Assembly: GCA_903813345.2 (NCBI GenBank) | Contig: CAIIXF020000001.1 | Span: forward strand, 4,280,001-4,344,000 | Direction of reading: 5' to 3' | Length of the DNA: 64,000 nucleotides | From: Owenia fusiformis | Lineage: Eukaryota > Annelida > Polychaeta > Sabellida > Oweniidae | Shown here: positions 40,601 to 47,795 of the stretch, piece after piece | How the letters are laid out: the number at the start of each line of letters is the position of its first letter | How positions within the stretch are numbered: position 1 is the first letter of the stretch | Made by a program: the position numbers and the translations under genes | Notes under the pieces: model-generated | What the model was told of the DNA's origin: nothing | What the model saw: the letters and a program-made list of their open reading frames with translations, nothing else | The model's database searches: none

Positions 40601-42834
40601 CACATAAGTTTAATAAAACATGAACAATGTTTTGCCAGATGTCACTGTATGAGTACTGTATGTTTCTCAGATATATTCTCACAGAGCAATTATTCCAGCT
40701 ATTCAAAAAATTGCATTGTTTTGTGATATACACTCTATATTGTTTATTGGGAAAATTAAAATGTACTTTTTAGATGATTGTGTGCCAATTATAATGGTCA
40801 CATCATTCTCATGCAATGTTGTTTCTAAAACACATTTTATTGTTGTTGTTTTTTTATTGTTTTTGTTTTGATTTTTGATCTTGTAAAACAGCTCCATGTG
40901 ATTTATGTTGTATAAATTACAAGTACATGCATTATTCTTTGAGCAGTCAGTTTACTTGAGTAGTTTTAAAAAATTGAAAAGAATTGAACATTTTTGTTTT
41001 TAGGTGGATCCCAAGAAGAGACCATCGTTTTCAGAGGTTGTTCCACAGTTAGTGCAAGTCCAACAAAACCTGTTCAAACAACTAGTCCTAGCAGATATCT
41101 GCAACCTTAGTCTGAGTGATAATGACATGGTTATACTCAATAATAGAGGTAATGTTACACTAGTATTAGTACAATACTATGATGGGATCTCCCCATCATT
41201 AGTGTATAGCTTGCAACCAGTTAAGAAAGTAGGAAATGAGCTTTGGTTCAAATAAAAATTCATTTGTAACAAGTTCAGAATTTGAAAAATCAAGAATTGA
41301 TATGTTTAAAACTGTTTTCGTTTGTCACTGTGTGGTCACCATTCTGCTCATCGCATTGAGATCCTTTGGAGAGCCCAATGAACAAGATAAAGATTTGCCT
41401 CTTATTCATATACAGATTACAGTGTAATCTCTAGAATGTATATGTGTCATTTTCAAATGGCCATTGACTGTATATTGTATGATCCACTCTCTGTGTATTC
41501 CAGTACAAGAACCAACAACTGTTGATGTGACTGCAAACACACTGGAGACATCTATACCAATACCTATACATCATATGGCATCAAGAGACGCCCCAGAGGA
41601 ACAAGATATGAGCTCAACACTTGTGTCCAGTATTCCCGCAACACCTAGTCTCCTTGCTACTATCATGAGGCACGATGATCCCTTCTACACACCAACTATA
41701 CCAAATCCATTCAGAACTCTCAACTCTGTGTTCCAAGAAGGACAGAAAATAATAGGTCCTCCAATTTTGACAATGTCTTTCGAGGATTTAGCGTCACCAT
41801 CTATATGTAGTACTCCTCCGGGAAGTCAGAGTGATTTTTTGGCCTGGAGTGAGCAGTTGTGTGCGAGTATGAGACTTAGTAGATCTCTACCTTCATCTCC
41901 GACTCTCCTCAGGCGAACATTTGAACAATTTAGTCAGGAACAAGAGGAGTACGCCCGCAATATTGACTTTCCTTTAAAACAGCGTACAACCAGTGATACC
42001 TCAGCCATGAAAAAACTAGTGTTCGAGGACCCAGGTGATACCTCAAACATGAAAAGACTAGTGCATGAAGATTTATGCGATGGCGAGTTAAGTGATAGCT
42101 CAAGTAGTACAGACAGTGCTGTAGAGCTTGTCAGCCAGACCTCATCTTTCAAACATACTCTAGCACATCGACTTGCTCATGGACAGTGTCGCAAGTCATT
42201 TCAAATGGGTAGTGCTGGCGATAAATATCAGAACATATCAGAGAGTAAAATGAGGTATTTTGACCCATATTTTCCGGGAGAATGGTGTGTGAAGGAACAT
42301 TTAACAGTAGATGATAGAGGTGACATGCCCAGGTCTTATAGTTCCTCAGAGTCTTGTATGTCATACGATGAAAGTGGTGCATTATCACCCACCAGCTCTT
42401 TATCGAGCTATGAGGATGCAGATAGTCTTCACTCCTCAAACACAGACTCACCAGAAAAACGCCCAAGATCTATGGACATGTCCCGTTTGCGATCAGAATT
42501 TATTGAAAAGCGAGCAGTATCCTTTGATCGCGGTGGGCTAGGTGCAATTGAATTGTCAAAGAATAGCAGATACAGGGCCCAGGCTATACAAGGGGCAAGT
42601 ATGGAATACATGAATCGCCATAAACCAATTAATTCAGAATTATGGCCAAGCAGACAACAAATTGGCCTCATTCGCCCGTCATTTGTGCATGAGAAAGTGA
42701 AAAAGTGGGAACTGAGACAGAAAGAAAAGGAAACGAATCCAAATAAAAAGTGCAGTGTAACTGTGAAATTTAGTTTGAAGAATACAGGAGTGAAAGATAC
42801 TAAGATTAAATTAGAGGAAAAGTCTTCGCAGTAG
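7527..42834 (+). CDS. TESK2: TESK-type dual-specificity kinase, 3' nine exons (5' end outside window)
   Basis: Nine exons join in phase: 7527-7648, 9932-9980, 27239-27388, 31457-31539, 36809-36893, 39647-39730, 40106-40198, 41004-41148 and 41504-42834, about 713 residues. All borders are AG..GT. The kinase core shows the VMVLK lysine, HRDFTSKN catalytic loop, GDFGLA and a [10 protein letters not shown] activation segment, as in the TESK/LIMK group. The phrases LPRTKNFGLDY and ALTEYIN resemble vertebrate TESK2, while SRSLPSSP in the tail resembles TESK1, so this is probably a co-ortholog of both. Family members phosphorylate cofilin and regulate actin. The start codon and the glycine-rich loop exon were not found between 1 and 7526 and probably lie upstream. 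The 443-codon last exon encodes a Ser/Thr-rich, probably disordered tail. Intron 2 hosts the DIRS element. Family assignment is strong; the choice between paralog names is not. Confidence 0.9.
8863..9039. mobile_element. pogo/Tigger-like MITE
   Basis: CAGTAAAGCCTGT to GGTTTTACTG, left TA at 8861-8862, right TA mutated to TG. Interior GGAACACC and TAGAACACC phrases. A separate half copy starts at 9793 (CAGTAAAACCTGTCTGA) with no right end visible. Confidence 0.78.
9932..9980 (+). CDS. TESK2: TESK exon: beta-4/beta-5 hinge approach
   Basis: A 49-base exon between TTTCAG and GTAAGT that completes the split Lys codon and reads [16 protein letters not shown]. It ends in phase 0. This small exon is too short to appear as an ORF of note; it was found by homology to the [15 protein letters not shown] stretch of vertebrate TESKs. 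Confidence 0.9.
10160..11190 (+). repeat. diverged 0.51-kb tandem duplication
   Basis: Two direct units about 510 bases apart: ATTCATATATAGAGATA at 10359 and ATTCATACATAGAGATA at 10871; CAAGGTTCTATTTTGG at about 10489 and 10998; a shared TCCATTATTATCACAATCTC phrase about 507 bases apart. Part of the first unit (10160-10330) also matches 13500-13700 in inverted orientation. Noncoding. Confidence 0.7.
11385..12350 (+). pseudogene. decayed non-LTR retrotransposon reverse transcriptase
   Basis: Fragments in shifting frames match a LINE-type [22 protein letters not shown] (motif A aspartate), [34 protein letters not shown] and a degraded active site ([10 protein letters not shown] where FMDD would be expected). 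A frameshift lies near 11500 and stops follow 11706. The part past 11910 is weaker. An old, dead insertion in TESK intron 2. Confidence 0.65.
12351..14014. other. TESK intron 2, no gene seen
   Basis: AT-rich. 13500-13700 is an inverted, diverged copy of the unit at 10160-10330. Nothing else recognised. Confidence 0.5.
14015..14372 (+). mobile_element. non-autonomous repeat, copy B
   Basis: TIR TTTATCCTATGCCAAG at the left and its complement ending at 14372; inverted relative to copy A at 13-268. It is about 100 bases longer than A. The adjoining GCAGTTATGTAC is also shared with A, so the real element may extend further right to about 14520. Confidence 0.72.
14520..16387. other. TESK intron 2, no gene or clear repeat
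   Basis: AT-rich unique-looking DNA between repeat copy B and the DIRS element. Only short ORFs without recognisable similarity. Confidence 0.5.
16388..16454 (+). repeat. DIRS left inverted terminal repeat
   Basis: Bases 16388-16430 are exactly complementary to 21434-21476 in the internal region, and 16418-16454 pair perfectly with 21756-21792 of the right end. The repeat contains the palindrome TGCGCATGCGCC and starts with ATTATA. Confidence 0.9.
17102..18334 (+). CDS. DIRS ORF1, gag-like protein
   Basis: 410 aa from an ATG at 17102. The N-terminal half is charged, with an Asp-rich run near residues 100-115. A middle, more ordered part (about 160-330) resembles the capsid-like ORF1 of DIRS elements only in position. 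From about residue 341 the protein is a series of RG/RGG repeats ([17 protein letters not shown]) followed by a Gln/Asn-rich end, likely RNA binding in place of CCHC zinc knuckles, which are absent. It should package element RNA. The -1 slippery site lies inside the RG-rich tail, 120 bases before its stop. Function is inferred from gene order; I recognise no specific domain. Confidence 0.82.
   Translation: MTSQMVRDKPLGAKTPSECEKMDIDDSILDETPSVSGVKKKTPRKTIPKKSGKNDDIKNITEAITSSISSGMSDLTEMMASSLQELKETIQSGYENDEQYDDDSYNDNDHDDSDQTPVKRMKTDMQTCIDNDTVSSENEDTSDLMKQLQSKFNKSNEGQGPPLNKAMSSLLNDLIQNVLKGDEESQKLDDYKTPSNTPLVCAARGNEQIWSRISSEVRSSDIKMQQALKPMICSIVAISRALEVLDSLKTAVGGKTDEFQDQFGNMANLLYDSIQMMCLSNYKFNMRRRELIKPDIAHSFKHLCDKTSPVTTFLFGDDITKRVKDISEMNKTQINSSVFNQSRGSYRGSYRGRGNRGRGTRGRGRGQNHFLGQGQNRNYSQRQGYAQNKSSRGKGRGNTAQNQDNKQSNK
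18208..18214 (+). promoter_or_regulatory. candidate -1 ribosomal frameshift heptamer (U UUU UUA)
   Basis: TTTTTTA sits in gag phase as T TTT TTA (codons CAT TTT TTA GGC), the canonical X XXY YYZ retroviral-type form. A -1 slip continues at AGG (18214) in the frame that stays open to 20439. The last stop in that frame is at 18118-18120, so the shift lands inside the 214-base overlap. No strong downstream pseudoknot is obvious by eye; a short GGG..CCC hairpin follows around 18251-18261. Confidence 0.65.
18214..20439 (+). CDS. DIRS ORF2: reverse transcriptase, RNase H and methyltransferase-like domain
   Basis: Frame open from 18121 to a TAG at 20437-20439, with no in-frame ATG before the RT domain; the first Met is well past [12 protein letters not shown] therefore start it at the -1 shift point. 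Order: RT with [27 protein letters not shown] and the catalytic YIDD (18988-18999); RNase H with the [13 protein letters not shown] and ETDNTTA acidic residues (Asp 19489, Glu 19591, Asp 19666); then a Dam-like methyltransferase region with LFASRLNNQ and AFPPFSIL, typical of DIRS-1 relatives. The last 300 bases overlap the recombinase frame. No internal stops, so probably functional. Confidence 0.88.
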   Translation, partial: RPRPESQLQSAAGLRPKQILSRKRKRQHGPEPGQQTVQQVAANDHEPSEVRDLLRSQLKHFEGGRLKYFYSEWEKITSDQTILNAIAGYDIEFIDVNAIPRSDHPRPMVFSDSECSAVEAEIQKFLERGILKPVEHSKIGYLSSIFLTPKSDGTKRTILNLKNLNEHVEYQHFKMENFQSVINMITENCYMSTLDIKDAYYSVPVSETSQKFLQFEWKNTIYQYTCLAQGLSSAPRIFTKIMKPVFAKLRNEGFMSVYYIDDCCLISDSYEECKRNIATTIDHLQHLGFMLHPEKCDLIPKQVIKFLGFEINSNTMEVKLPETKAVAIQSLCIETLRRKNKISIRELAKLIGTLVASFPGVRYGRLYYRHMDNNKSLALSQNCGNFDTKIALNLDAQNEIRWWIRHIKNATNPISVIDPQHVLRSDSSMAGWGVFDVTNNTRTGGRWNYVESRHHINYLELLAIFLALKTFCRSVRNKHVRVETDNTTAMTYVNNMGGSKSIDCNILAKQIWQWCIFRDIWLSSSHIAGIENVEADSESRIFHDETEWMLDEQVFADICNIDMFPNPILDLFASRLNNQLGKYASWRPDPEAEFIDAFSKTWNCMVTYYAFPPFSILMRVLNKIQHDRADVLLILPLWPTQPWWPKMLNLLTTHPVVLPQGRKILSLPYNPEAQHPLRKLTLIACHLSGIPSRNKDFLSQLPKSSYNLGDQNHKSNTRFISRNGFRSVTRGKLIQFKELYS
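20097..21242 (+). CDS. DIRS ORF3: tyrosine recombinase
   Basis: Open from 20097 to TAA at 21240-21242, overlapping ORF2 in the -1 frame. A GTG occurs at 20139; the first ATG lies only around codon 120, inside the protein, so initiation is unclear. The core-binding part contains [16 protein letters not shown]. The catalytic residues of the family are all present: Arg in SAQRAQTL (20745), His and Arg in KGHSTRSAA (21072, 21081), Trp in AGWSSD (21150) and the nucleophilic Tyr in FRRFY (21180-21182). It should integrate the circular DNA copy by site-specific-type recombination. Confidence 0.9.
   Translation, partial: SRRSLDLTPLAHSTVVAKDVEPFNHTSSCATPRTEDPKPTIQSRGTTSVEKTDINCLSFVRNSLQKQGLSVPVTEIILQSWRPKSQKQYEVYLKKWISFCYTREIDPVQGTLQLGLEFLMTLSVDNLGYSAINTARSALSSCINFPKTETSFGQHPLVVRFMKGIFNKNPPLPRYTKTWDVSVVLRHLQSFFPIEKTTLLELTLKLIMLIALVSAQRAQTLHLLSLNNLIIEKDCYVFTIYDNVKQSKPGKSNPIIKLHKYDDPSLCVVVTLREYIQRTEKLRAGESKLFVSTIKPHKAVSKDTISRWLKLELSRAGIDTDTFKGHSTRSAAVSAASRSDVNVDLILKTAGWSSDCCFRRFYNKPLDIDNEKTFGKAVLSL
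21434..21558 (+). repeat. DIRS internal complementary region
   Basis: 21434-21476 is the exact reverse complement of the left end 16388-16430 (43 bases). 21471-21558 is the exact reverse complement of the right end 21784-21871 (88 bases). The two parts overlap by six bases, TATAAT. In the DIRS model this region templates joining of the two ends into a circle. Confidence 0.92.
21756..21871 (+). repeat. DIRS right terminal repeat with extension
   Basis: 21756-21792 is a perfect inverted match to the left terminus. The following bases to about 21820 match the left outer end with a few changes, and 21821-21871 is a right-only extension. The last six bases, ATTATA, equal the first six of the left end. 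Confidence 0.9.
21872..24112. other. TESK intron 2, no gene seen
   Basis: AT-rich, several short ORFs on both strands, none with a recognisable domain. No long inverted or tandem repeat noticed. Confidence 0.5.
24113..25026. mobile_element. mariner-like element with long terminal inverted repeats, non-autonomous
   Basis: Begins CAGGGTGTTCAAAAAAACGC and ends with its complement. The inverted arms continue for roughly 200 bases (AAGAAGAGACTGTGT, GTTGTACTAGCAAAAT). TA precedes the left end; the right TA is CA. On the left the arm is partly repeated in tandem (24140-24300 and 24307-24475). No transposase ORF in 914 bp. Confidence 0.78.
25680..25838. repeat. foldback MITE with about 60-bp arms
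   Basis: GAATTTAAGCCCAAGACTCA at the left pairs with the complement ending CTTAAATTC at the right with scattered mismatches; loop about 30 bases. Noncoding. Confidence 0.7.
25839..27238. other. TESK intron 2 end, no gene seen
   Basis: AT-rich with short ORFs only, leading into the catalytic-loop exon. Confidence 0.5.
27239..27388 (+). CDS. TESK2: TESK exon: catalytic loop
   Basis: Fifty codons from [11 protein letters not shown] to HRDFTSK, preceded by TTTTCAG and followed by GTAAGT. The catalytic aspartate codon is at 27374-27376. Phe replaces the Leu usual in HRDLTSKN of this family, a conservative change. It follows the 17-kb intron holding the DIRS element. Confidence 0.92.
28141..28535. 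mobile_element. foldback MITE, 395 bp
   Basis: TAGAGTCCATTTCACTG at the left and CAGTGAAATGGACTCTA at the right. Further in, TGCAATAATATATGGAAAA and ACATGAATGACATTTGTATA pair with their complements, so the arms extend more than 120 bases with gaps. Target duplication not clear. Confidence 0.75.
28876..30149 (+). mobile_element. pogo/Tigger-like element, internally deleted
   Basis: CAGGAAAACCTGTATATCTG at the left, GACAGGTTTTACTG at the right, TA on both sides (28874-28875, 30150-30151). Same ends and GAACACCT phrases as the small MITEs. At 1274 bp it retains a transposase tail (next entry), making it a likely relative of their source. Confidence 0.8.
29650..29784 (+). pseudogene. relic C-terminus of a pogo/Tigger transposase
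   Basis: Open to a TAA at 29782-29784. Reads [20 protein letters not shown] through [13 protein letters not shown]. The QTTMKDFFK ending resembles the PIP-box-like ending (QT.I.DFF) of Tigger/pogo transposases. The DDE catalytic core and DNA-binding domain are not recognisable upstream, so it is a truncated remnant. Confidence 0.6.
31457..31539 (+). CDS. TESK2: TESK exon: DFG motif
   Basis: Reads [20 protein letters not shown] then AARIPDP and two bases of the next codon. The metal-binding DFG aspartate is at 31505-31507. Acceptor TTTTAG, donor GTAAGT. The Asn that opens the exon completes the HRDxxxxN catalytic loop. Confidence 0.92.
31832..31955. repeat. foldback repeat in TESK intron
   Basis: AAGTGCAATACAGGGTATATTCTG pairs with the complement at about 31917-31955 (arms about 37 bases). 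A second, related inverted pair, CTGTATTGTTACTGAGATTG and its complement, lies just left at about 31722-31817. Confidence 0.7.
33719..33729. repeat. target duplication, left
   Basis: CATACAAAAGG, repeated at 35065-35075. Confidence 0.7.
33730..35064. mobile_element. foldback element with tandem-repeat arms
   Basis: The left arm (about 33730-33830) is six tandem copies of a 17-base unit, CTAGTCAACTCGGACC with AA/TT and C/T variants. The right arm (about 34963-35064) is the same array inverted. The 1.1-kb centre is AT-rich with no ORF. An 11-base direct repeat flanks it; a 9-base duplication (TACAAAAGG) with two chance bases is equally possible. This is the Foldback/MULE-type plan. Confidence 0.8.
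35065..35075. repeat. target duplication, right
   Basis: CATACAAAAGG, the second copy flanking the foldback element. Confidence 0.7.
35076..36808. other. TESK intron, no supported gene
   Basis: A 132-codon open frame at 35079-35477 begins at GTG and matches nothing I know. The rest is AT-rich without recognisable features. Confidence 0.45.
36809..36893 (+). CDS. TESK2: TESK exon: activation segment
   Basis: Completes a split Leu codon, then reads [20 protein letters not shown] through YDER. The Ser in VGSPYW aligns with the activating autophosphorylation site known for TESK1. The canonical APE is SPE here. Acceptor TTTCAG, donor GTAACT. Confidence 0.92.
37256..37335 (+). mobile_element. possible tRNA-derived SINE head
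   Basis: TGGCTCATTTGTTAAGAGTGCC resembles a tRNA D-arm with A box; the region expected to carry the B box (near 37310-37330) is degraded. Weak. Confidence 0.4.
37336..39646. other. TESK intron, mostly unassigned
   Basis: Contains a degraded pogo-like copy (about 37887-38030; TACAGTATAACATGTA and GAACA phrases) and the 19-bp tandem array listed separately. Otherwise nothing recognised. Confidence 0.45.
38226..38317 (+). repeat. 19-bp minisatellite, about five copies
   Basis: Unit TGCCACTTCTGTAAATAAG with single-base variants (GTACC, ATGGG, GAAAATAAT). Confidence 0.85.
39647..39730 (+). CDS. TESK2: TESK exon: helix F region
   Basis: Twenty-eight codons, [20 protein letters not shown] followed by PDQLPRTK, bounded by TTTCAG and GTGAGT. 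The helix F aspartate is present (ADVFSFG). Confidence 0.92.
40106..40198 (+). CDS. TESK2: TESK exon: C-lobe
   Basis: Thirty-one codons from [13 protein letters not shown] to LQLAFRCCQ. Acceptor TTTCAG, donor GTATGT. The NFGLDY and CC motifs are characteristic of TESK kinases. Confidence 0.9.
41004..41148 (+). CDS. TESK2: TESK exon: end of kinase domain
   Basis: Begins [13 protein letters not shown], with the conserved RP arginine that closes the kinase fold, and runs to MVILNNR plus one base. The donor is a weaker GTAATG. Without splicing the frame stays open to 41255, which would give a short alternative C-terminus. Confidence 0.9.
41504..42834 (+). CDS. TESK2: TESK terminal exon: Ser-rich C-terminal tail and stop
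   Basis: Completes a split Val codon (VQEPTT) after TATTCCAG and encodes 442 further residues to a TAG stop. The tail is Ser/Thr/Pro rich and looks disordered. Two islands resemble the vertebrate TESK tail: [13 protein letters not shown] (compare the Pro-Asn-Pro-Phe region) and [13 protein letters not shown], a possible 14-3-3 or basophilic kinase site. The end is basic and lysine rich ([10 protein letters not shown]). An AATAAA lies at 42877-42882, 43 bases past the stop, a candidate polyadenylation signal. Confidence 0.88.
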
Positions 42835-44561
42835 AGCTCAGAATATAAAGAGCAACAAGAATGAGATTGTTAATGAAATAAAGTGTTGTATTAGTATATA
42901 CAGTTCATGTACAGCCAATCTATGCTATATCATTCAGTATGTCTAAGATGAATTACATGTACGTCTCAATTTAAATCAAGTTTAGATTTTATTCAGAGAA
43001 AATTTCTTAAATTGTTGCTTGGTGCCAGAAGGCAATACTATCAGTACATATACGGGTTAGTGGATTTTGTTCGTTGAACAAATAAGTGAATGAAGAGTAT
43101 ATATTTTTGTGATGATCTTATGCAATCTAATTGTAATGTTAAGGAAATTCTTATTATTTTCTTTTAATTTCAGTCACTGAAAAAGTCAATGACATCTCCT
43201 AATTAAAATCCTAATTTAGTCATAATGTTTATTTGTTTAATTTTCTGTTAGTTATATTTAAAATTTCTGAATTACTTTCAAATTATTGTTTTAAACAGAG
43301 TTAACATTTTTGATCAAAATGTTGAAAATCAAATATTATTCAGTATTTATTTACTTCAGCATAATTTGTTAATATTATTACGAAATGATAAATGAATCCA
43401 TCCAATACAGCGATGCAAACAACTAGATGCAAGTTCAATATTAACATATTATAAAAATGGTGCTTAAAGGTATGATGTGTTTGGGGAGTGCTCAAATCAC
43501 AATGTTATATAAAATAGAATACCATGAAGTTCAGTGTACAAAGTTGATAAGGCTGTTTTGATCAAAGCCTATTACAGCCAATGATATCAATTGATTTGTC
43601 ACAAATTGTCACAAACAATATACAAAAAATATACATGTAATGAATTCAAATTTCAACGTTATCAGCACCTCACCATGGTGGCTCTTTTGTCAGGAGATCT
43701 GTTTAAGGAACAAAATGGCTGCAGGCTCATGTTATGCTCATACATGAATTTTCTCTTATCATCATTAAGCAAGATATAGTTGAAATATTCATTACAATTT
43801 TGTATTCACTAAAGCATATTCTGCTTTTAATATAAATCCAAACTTTGAAACTTTGAGAATAGCTTGTAAGATGGTAACATGGTAACATGGTAAGATGGAT
43901 TTTCTTGCTTCAAGTCCCTCTCTTTTTTTGGGTTGATCATAAAGAAAATATTTCGGAAGAAGCATATCTGGGCTTGCCGCTAGGTTGTTATGGAAACAGA
44001 TTTGTTGTCTGATCTTCTGATAAGAATTGCATAAATAAGTTTAAACACAGAATATTTTGAATATTAATTATTAGTTATTTTAATGTACATAAACTATAGT
44101 ACTGTATATGTACAAATTGTACATTGAAGTCAAGATATCAAGGGTGCCTGTATGTTCAATATCAACAGATGTCTTTTGTTAAATGAAAAAAAACATTTCA
44201 TCGCACATATCCTGCGATCAAGTTGTATCACCCCTATGAAGCCATTTTTGTAAGAAATTACAAATGCAATGCTTTATTTTAATTTACACCAGTGAACCAC
44301 TATAATTGATTTATTATTTTGTTTACCATTTTCAGGTTTTCCATGGTTTCCATGTTAACCCCTTTGAAAATTTAAATGGCTTCAGGGGTGATGATAAAAA
44401 AATACAAAATTCATGACATATATTTTTGGTTGGAAAACATTCAATATTCGCCCTTATCCTGAATATAGAGGAAATCTATAAAGGATGATTTCATTTGATT
44501 TATGGCTGTTTAGGCATTAAAACTAGATACTGTCAAATTGACAGACTTTGAGTTACAAGTG
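42835..44561. other. TESK 3' UTR and following intergenic DNA
   Basis: AATAAA at 42877-42882 and more AT-rich sequence. No coding signal. A small tandem of GGTAACAT/GGTAAGAT lies near 43871-43900. Confidence 0.45.
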
Positions 44562-44910
44562 CACTGTGGAGGAACTCTTCAAAATGTTACTTAAACGGAT
44601 CCATTTAAGTTCCGAAAACGAACGTTGAAAACGGTTAAACATCTGCACTTTTAACCGTTCCGTTTTCGTAATAATAGTAGTGAGGAATAATTATGATCTA
44701 TCTTACCGCCTTGTGAACTATTCGTTCACAAATTATTAGATTTTCATTAACACATGATGCTTACGCATATTTGTACCAAAGCGGTTGTGACGATTTTGCC
44801 TACAACTCGTGAAATTTTGAAAAAAGAAAAATTGTACCTTAGAGGTTGCGACATTTTGTTACGTAAACAGATCCGTTTCTGTAACTGGTTTGAGGAGTTC
44901 CTCCTCAGTG
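44562..44910. mobile_element. 349-bp MITE with CACTG ends
   Basis: CACTGTGGAGGAACTCTTCAAA at the left, complement of CACTGAGGAGGAACTCCTCAAA at the right. AAGTG flanks both ends (44557-44561 and 44911-44915), a 5-bp target duplication. No ORF. Confidence 0.8.
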
Positions 44911-44915
44911 AAGTG

Positions 44916-46416
44916 ATATGAATAGAAATGCAATTGCACACGATTAAACTGTGTCAACCATTACATAAACAGTTCACCGAATAAGGAAAAATATGAACAA
45001 TATAACAGTGTACTAAGATCTATTTTTGTAATTTTGGATATTTAAACCCTGAAATGGGCTATATTTATATGAAAGAGACACCATTGTGGATACTCTCAAT
45101 ATGTAATACATGTGTATGATTCTTTAAATCTAGTCTCAAACCAAAACTGTACTCGCATTATTCTGTATATGCTTGTGTATTAACTTTGTATGTTTTGCAT
45201 CATTTGTATTATTTCAGTATATTGTATGCTCCAGATTGGCAAACATATACTTATATACTGTACTTATTTATCATAGCTAGTTTAAATTCAGTTCTCATGA
45301 TATTTACGATAAAGATCATAATCTTTGCTCAAATGCTTTATTACATTCTAACATTTTGACTTGGCCGTCAAAAAATTCTTTGAGAAGATTCTATTGAATG
45401 CAAATCTCCCAATTTAAAGCTTGGCATGATAAAAAAATTCCTCTCTGACATAGAAATAGCATTGATTTTGAAACAATCAAGAACAAGGAAGCAATGTTGT
45501 CGATATTGGTAATTGCCAGCAGCTCTCTGCAGCCATTTGTCTGACAATAACCTATGTTATGCTATGAAAGACATTGCCTCCTTGTACCACTATATACAAG
45601 AATTGCAACACAAAAACATGCAGATGTAAATATATGACAGAAGGGATGGGAAAAAAGTGATTTGTATTTGTTACTTCCTCAAGCCAAGTTCCATTTCCTT
45701 ATGTTTTTCACCTTATTTACATTTTGTACTTTTCTTTCTTCTTTGCAGGCTGTGTAATCACAAGAACATATTGTATTACCGTATCATATTTAATTAGTCT
45801 TCATATTTCTTTAAGATTTAAATAAATTATTTGTTTTAATTGAAATAAATTCAGATTTTGTTATTCATATATATCATTCAGTGGTAAAATACACGAAAAG
45901 ATGTATATGGAAAATGTATAACATCTTCCCAATTGAAATGTCACATCAGTCAAATAGTGATGCTTACTCCATTCTCAATGCATGCCTCAATCTGTGTAAC
46001 ATTTGAAATTCTGCCATAATAAGGCTTTTCAAAGTTTAATATATGTTTAATGCCCCCTTCTATGATTTAGGCAAATTTTCAGAAAACAAACAAAAATTCC
46101 AAGTGTCTACATACATACTTAAAATGATGTCAGGATGTAACATCCTATTTTACAAAAACTAATTATTTTAACAGTAACTTGAATAGTATTTTGGATGGAA
46201 TTCATATTGAGCATGATAGCTTTTGGGCAAAATCATTTCTTATTTATGGGTTAGAACTTGGTATAGACTAGTATGGATATCTTTGACCAGGATGGATATC
46301 TTTCCTCACTGTCAATATGACATTTGTCATCAAAATAATAACATATGATTTCTCAAAATCTAGACTTATTTTCTAAAGTATCGCTTTTTATTTTATCATC
46401 AAGGATCTTGTTTTTT
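44916..46416. other. intergenic, nothing recognised
   Basis: AT-rich sequence without ORFs or repeats I can name. Confidence 0.5.
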
Positions 46417-47795
46417 AGCTCACATGGTGAGCTTTTGCAATCGCTCACTTGTCCGTCTGTCTGTCTGTCCGTCCGTCCGTCCGTCCGTCCGTCCGTCCGT
46501 CCGTCCGTCTGTCTGTCTGTCCGTCAACAATAGTGGCACGTTTTAAAACCTCTGTCGATAGGATTCCTGTTTCCTGTTTTCGCGAAATTCACTTTTGACC
46601 CATTTCCTAGCTTTACAAATAATTTCAGGTGTCCTACATTGTAAAAATCTGTGTTAATGTAAAGAGTAGATATATGAAATAATTTTGTTACAAAAAATCA
46701 GCGTAAAATTATATCTATTTTTTTATTTTCAGCCATTTTAGTTAACATTGATTTGTCCATCTGACTTGTGAAATCCACTTTTCCGTCAACAACAGTGGCA
46801 CGTTTTAAAACCTCTGTCGATAGGATTCCTGTTTTAAGTTATTTCTGTTCAACATCAATACAGAAAACTCCCCTATGACTCCTGGCTCAAAAGCTCGCCT
46901 ATTTTCAAAATGCCCACCATTTTGTCTCGCGAAATTCACTTTTGACCTATTTCCTAGCTTTACAAATAATTTCAAGTGTCCTACATTGTAAAAATCCATG
47001 TCAATGTAAAGAGTAGATGTATGAAATAATTTTGTTATGAAAAATCAGCAAAAAATATTTTTTATTTCAGCCATTTTAGTTAACATTGATTTGTCCATCT
47101 GTCTCGCAAAATCCACTTTTGGACCATTTGCCTTAAACCCTCTGTCGATAGGATTCCTGTTTTATTTTAAGTTAATTTTGTTCAACATCAATACAAAAAA
47201 CTCTCCTATGACTCTTGGTTCAAAAGCTCGCCTATTTTCAAAATGGTCACCATTCTTGTCTCGCGAAATTCACTTTTGGCCCATTTCCTAGCTTTACAAA
47301 TAATTTCAGCTGTCCTGCATTGTAAAAAGCCATGTCACTGTAAAGAGTAGTTGTATGAAATAATTTGGTTACAAAAAATTGGCAAAATATTATATCAGTT
47401 TTTTTATTTTCAGCCATTTTAGTTAACATTGATTCGTCCATCTGTCTCTCAGTCAGTCAAAAAAAGTGGCAAGTTTTAAACCTCTGTCAACACTTTTTAA
47501 ATCCTCTGTAGATAGGATTCCCGATTTAAAATAATTTTGTTCAACATCAATAAAGAAAAAAAACCTGTGACTCCTGCTTCAAAATCTCGCCTAATTTCAA
47601 AATGGCCACCATTTTTGTCTCGGGAAATTCACTTTTGGCCCGTTTCCTAGCTTTACAAATAAGTTCAGGTGTCCTGCATTGTAAAAAGCCATGTCTTTGT
47701 AAAGAGTAGTTGTATGAAATAATTTTGTCACAAAAAATCTGCAAAAAATTATACCCGTCTTTTTTATTTTCACTTTTGAGCAACACCATGTGAGC
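46417..47795. repeat. CCGT-microsatellite element with 345-bp tandem array
   Basis: Starts AGCTCACATGGTG and ends CACCATGTGAGC (terminal inverted repeat). A CCGT/CTGT run (about 46452-46523) is followed by four diverged direct units 335-360 bases long; TTCACTTTTG recurs at about 46589, 46934, 47269 and 47628. Units carry CCTCTGTCGATAGGATTCC and CAGCCATTTTAGTTAACATT. No coding capacity. Confidence 0.78.
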
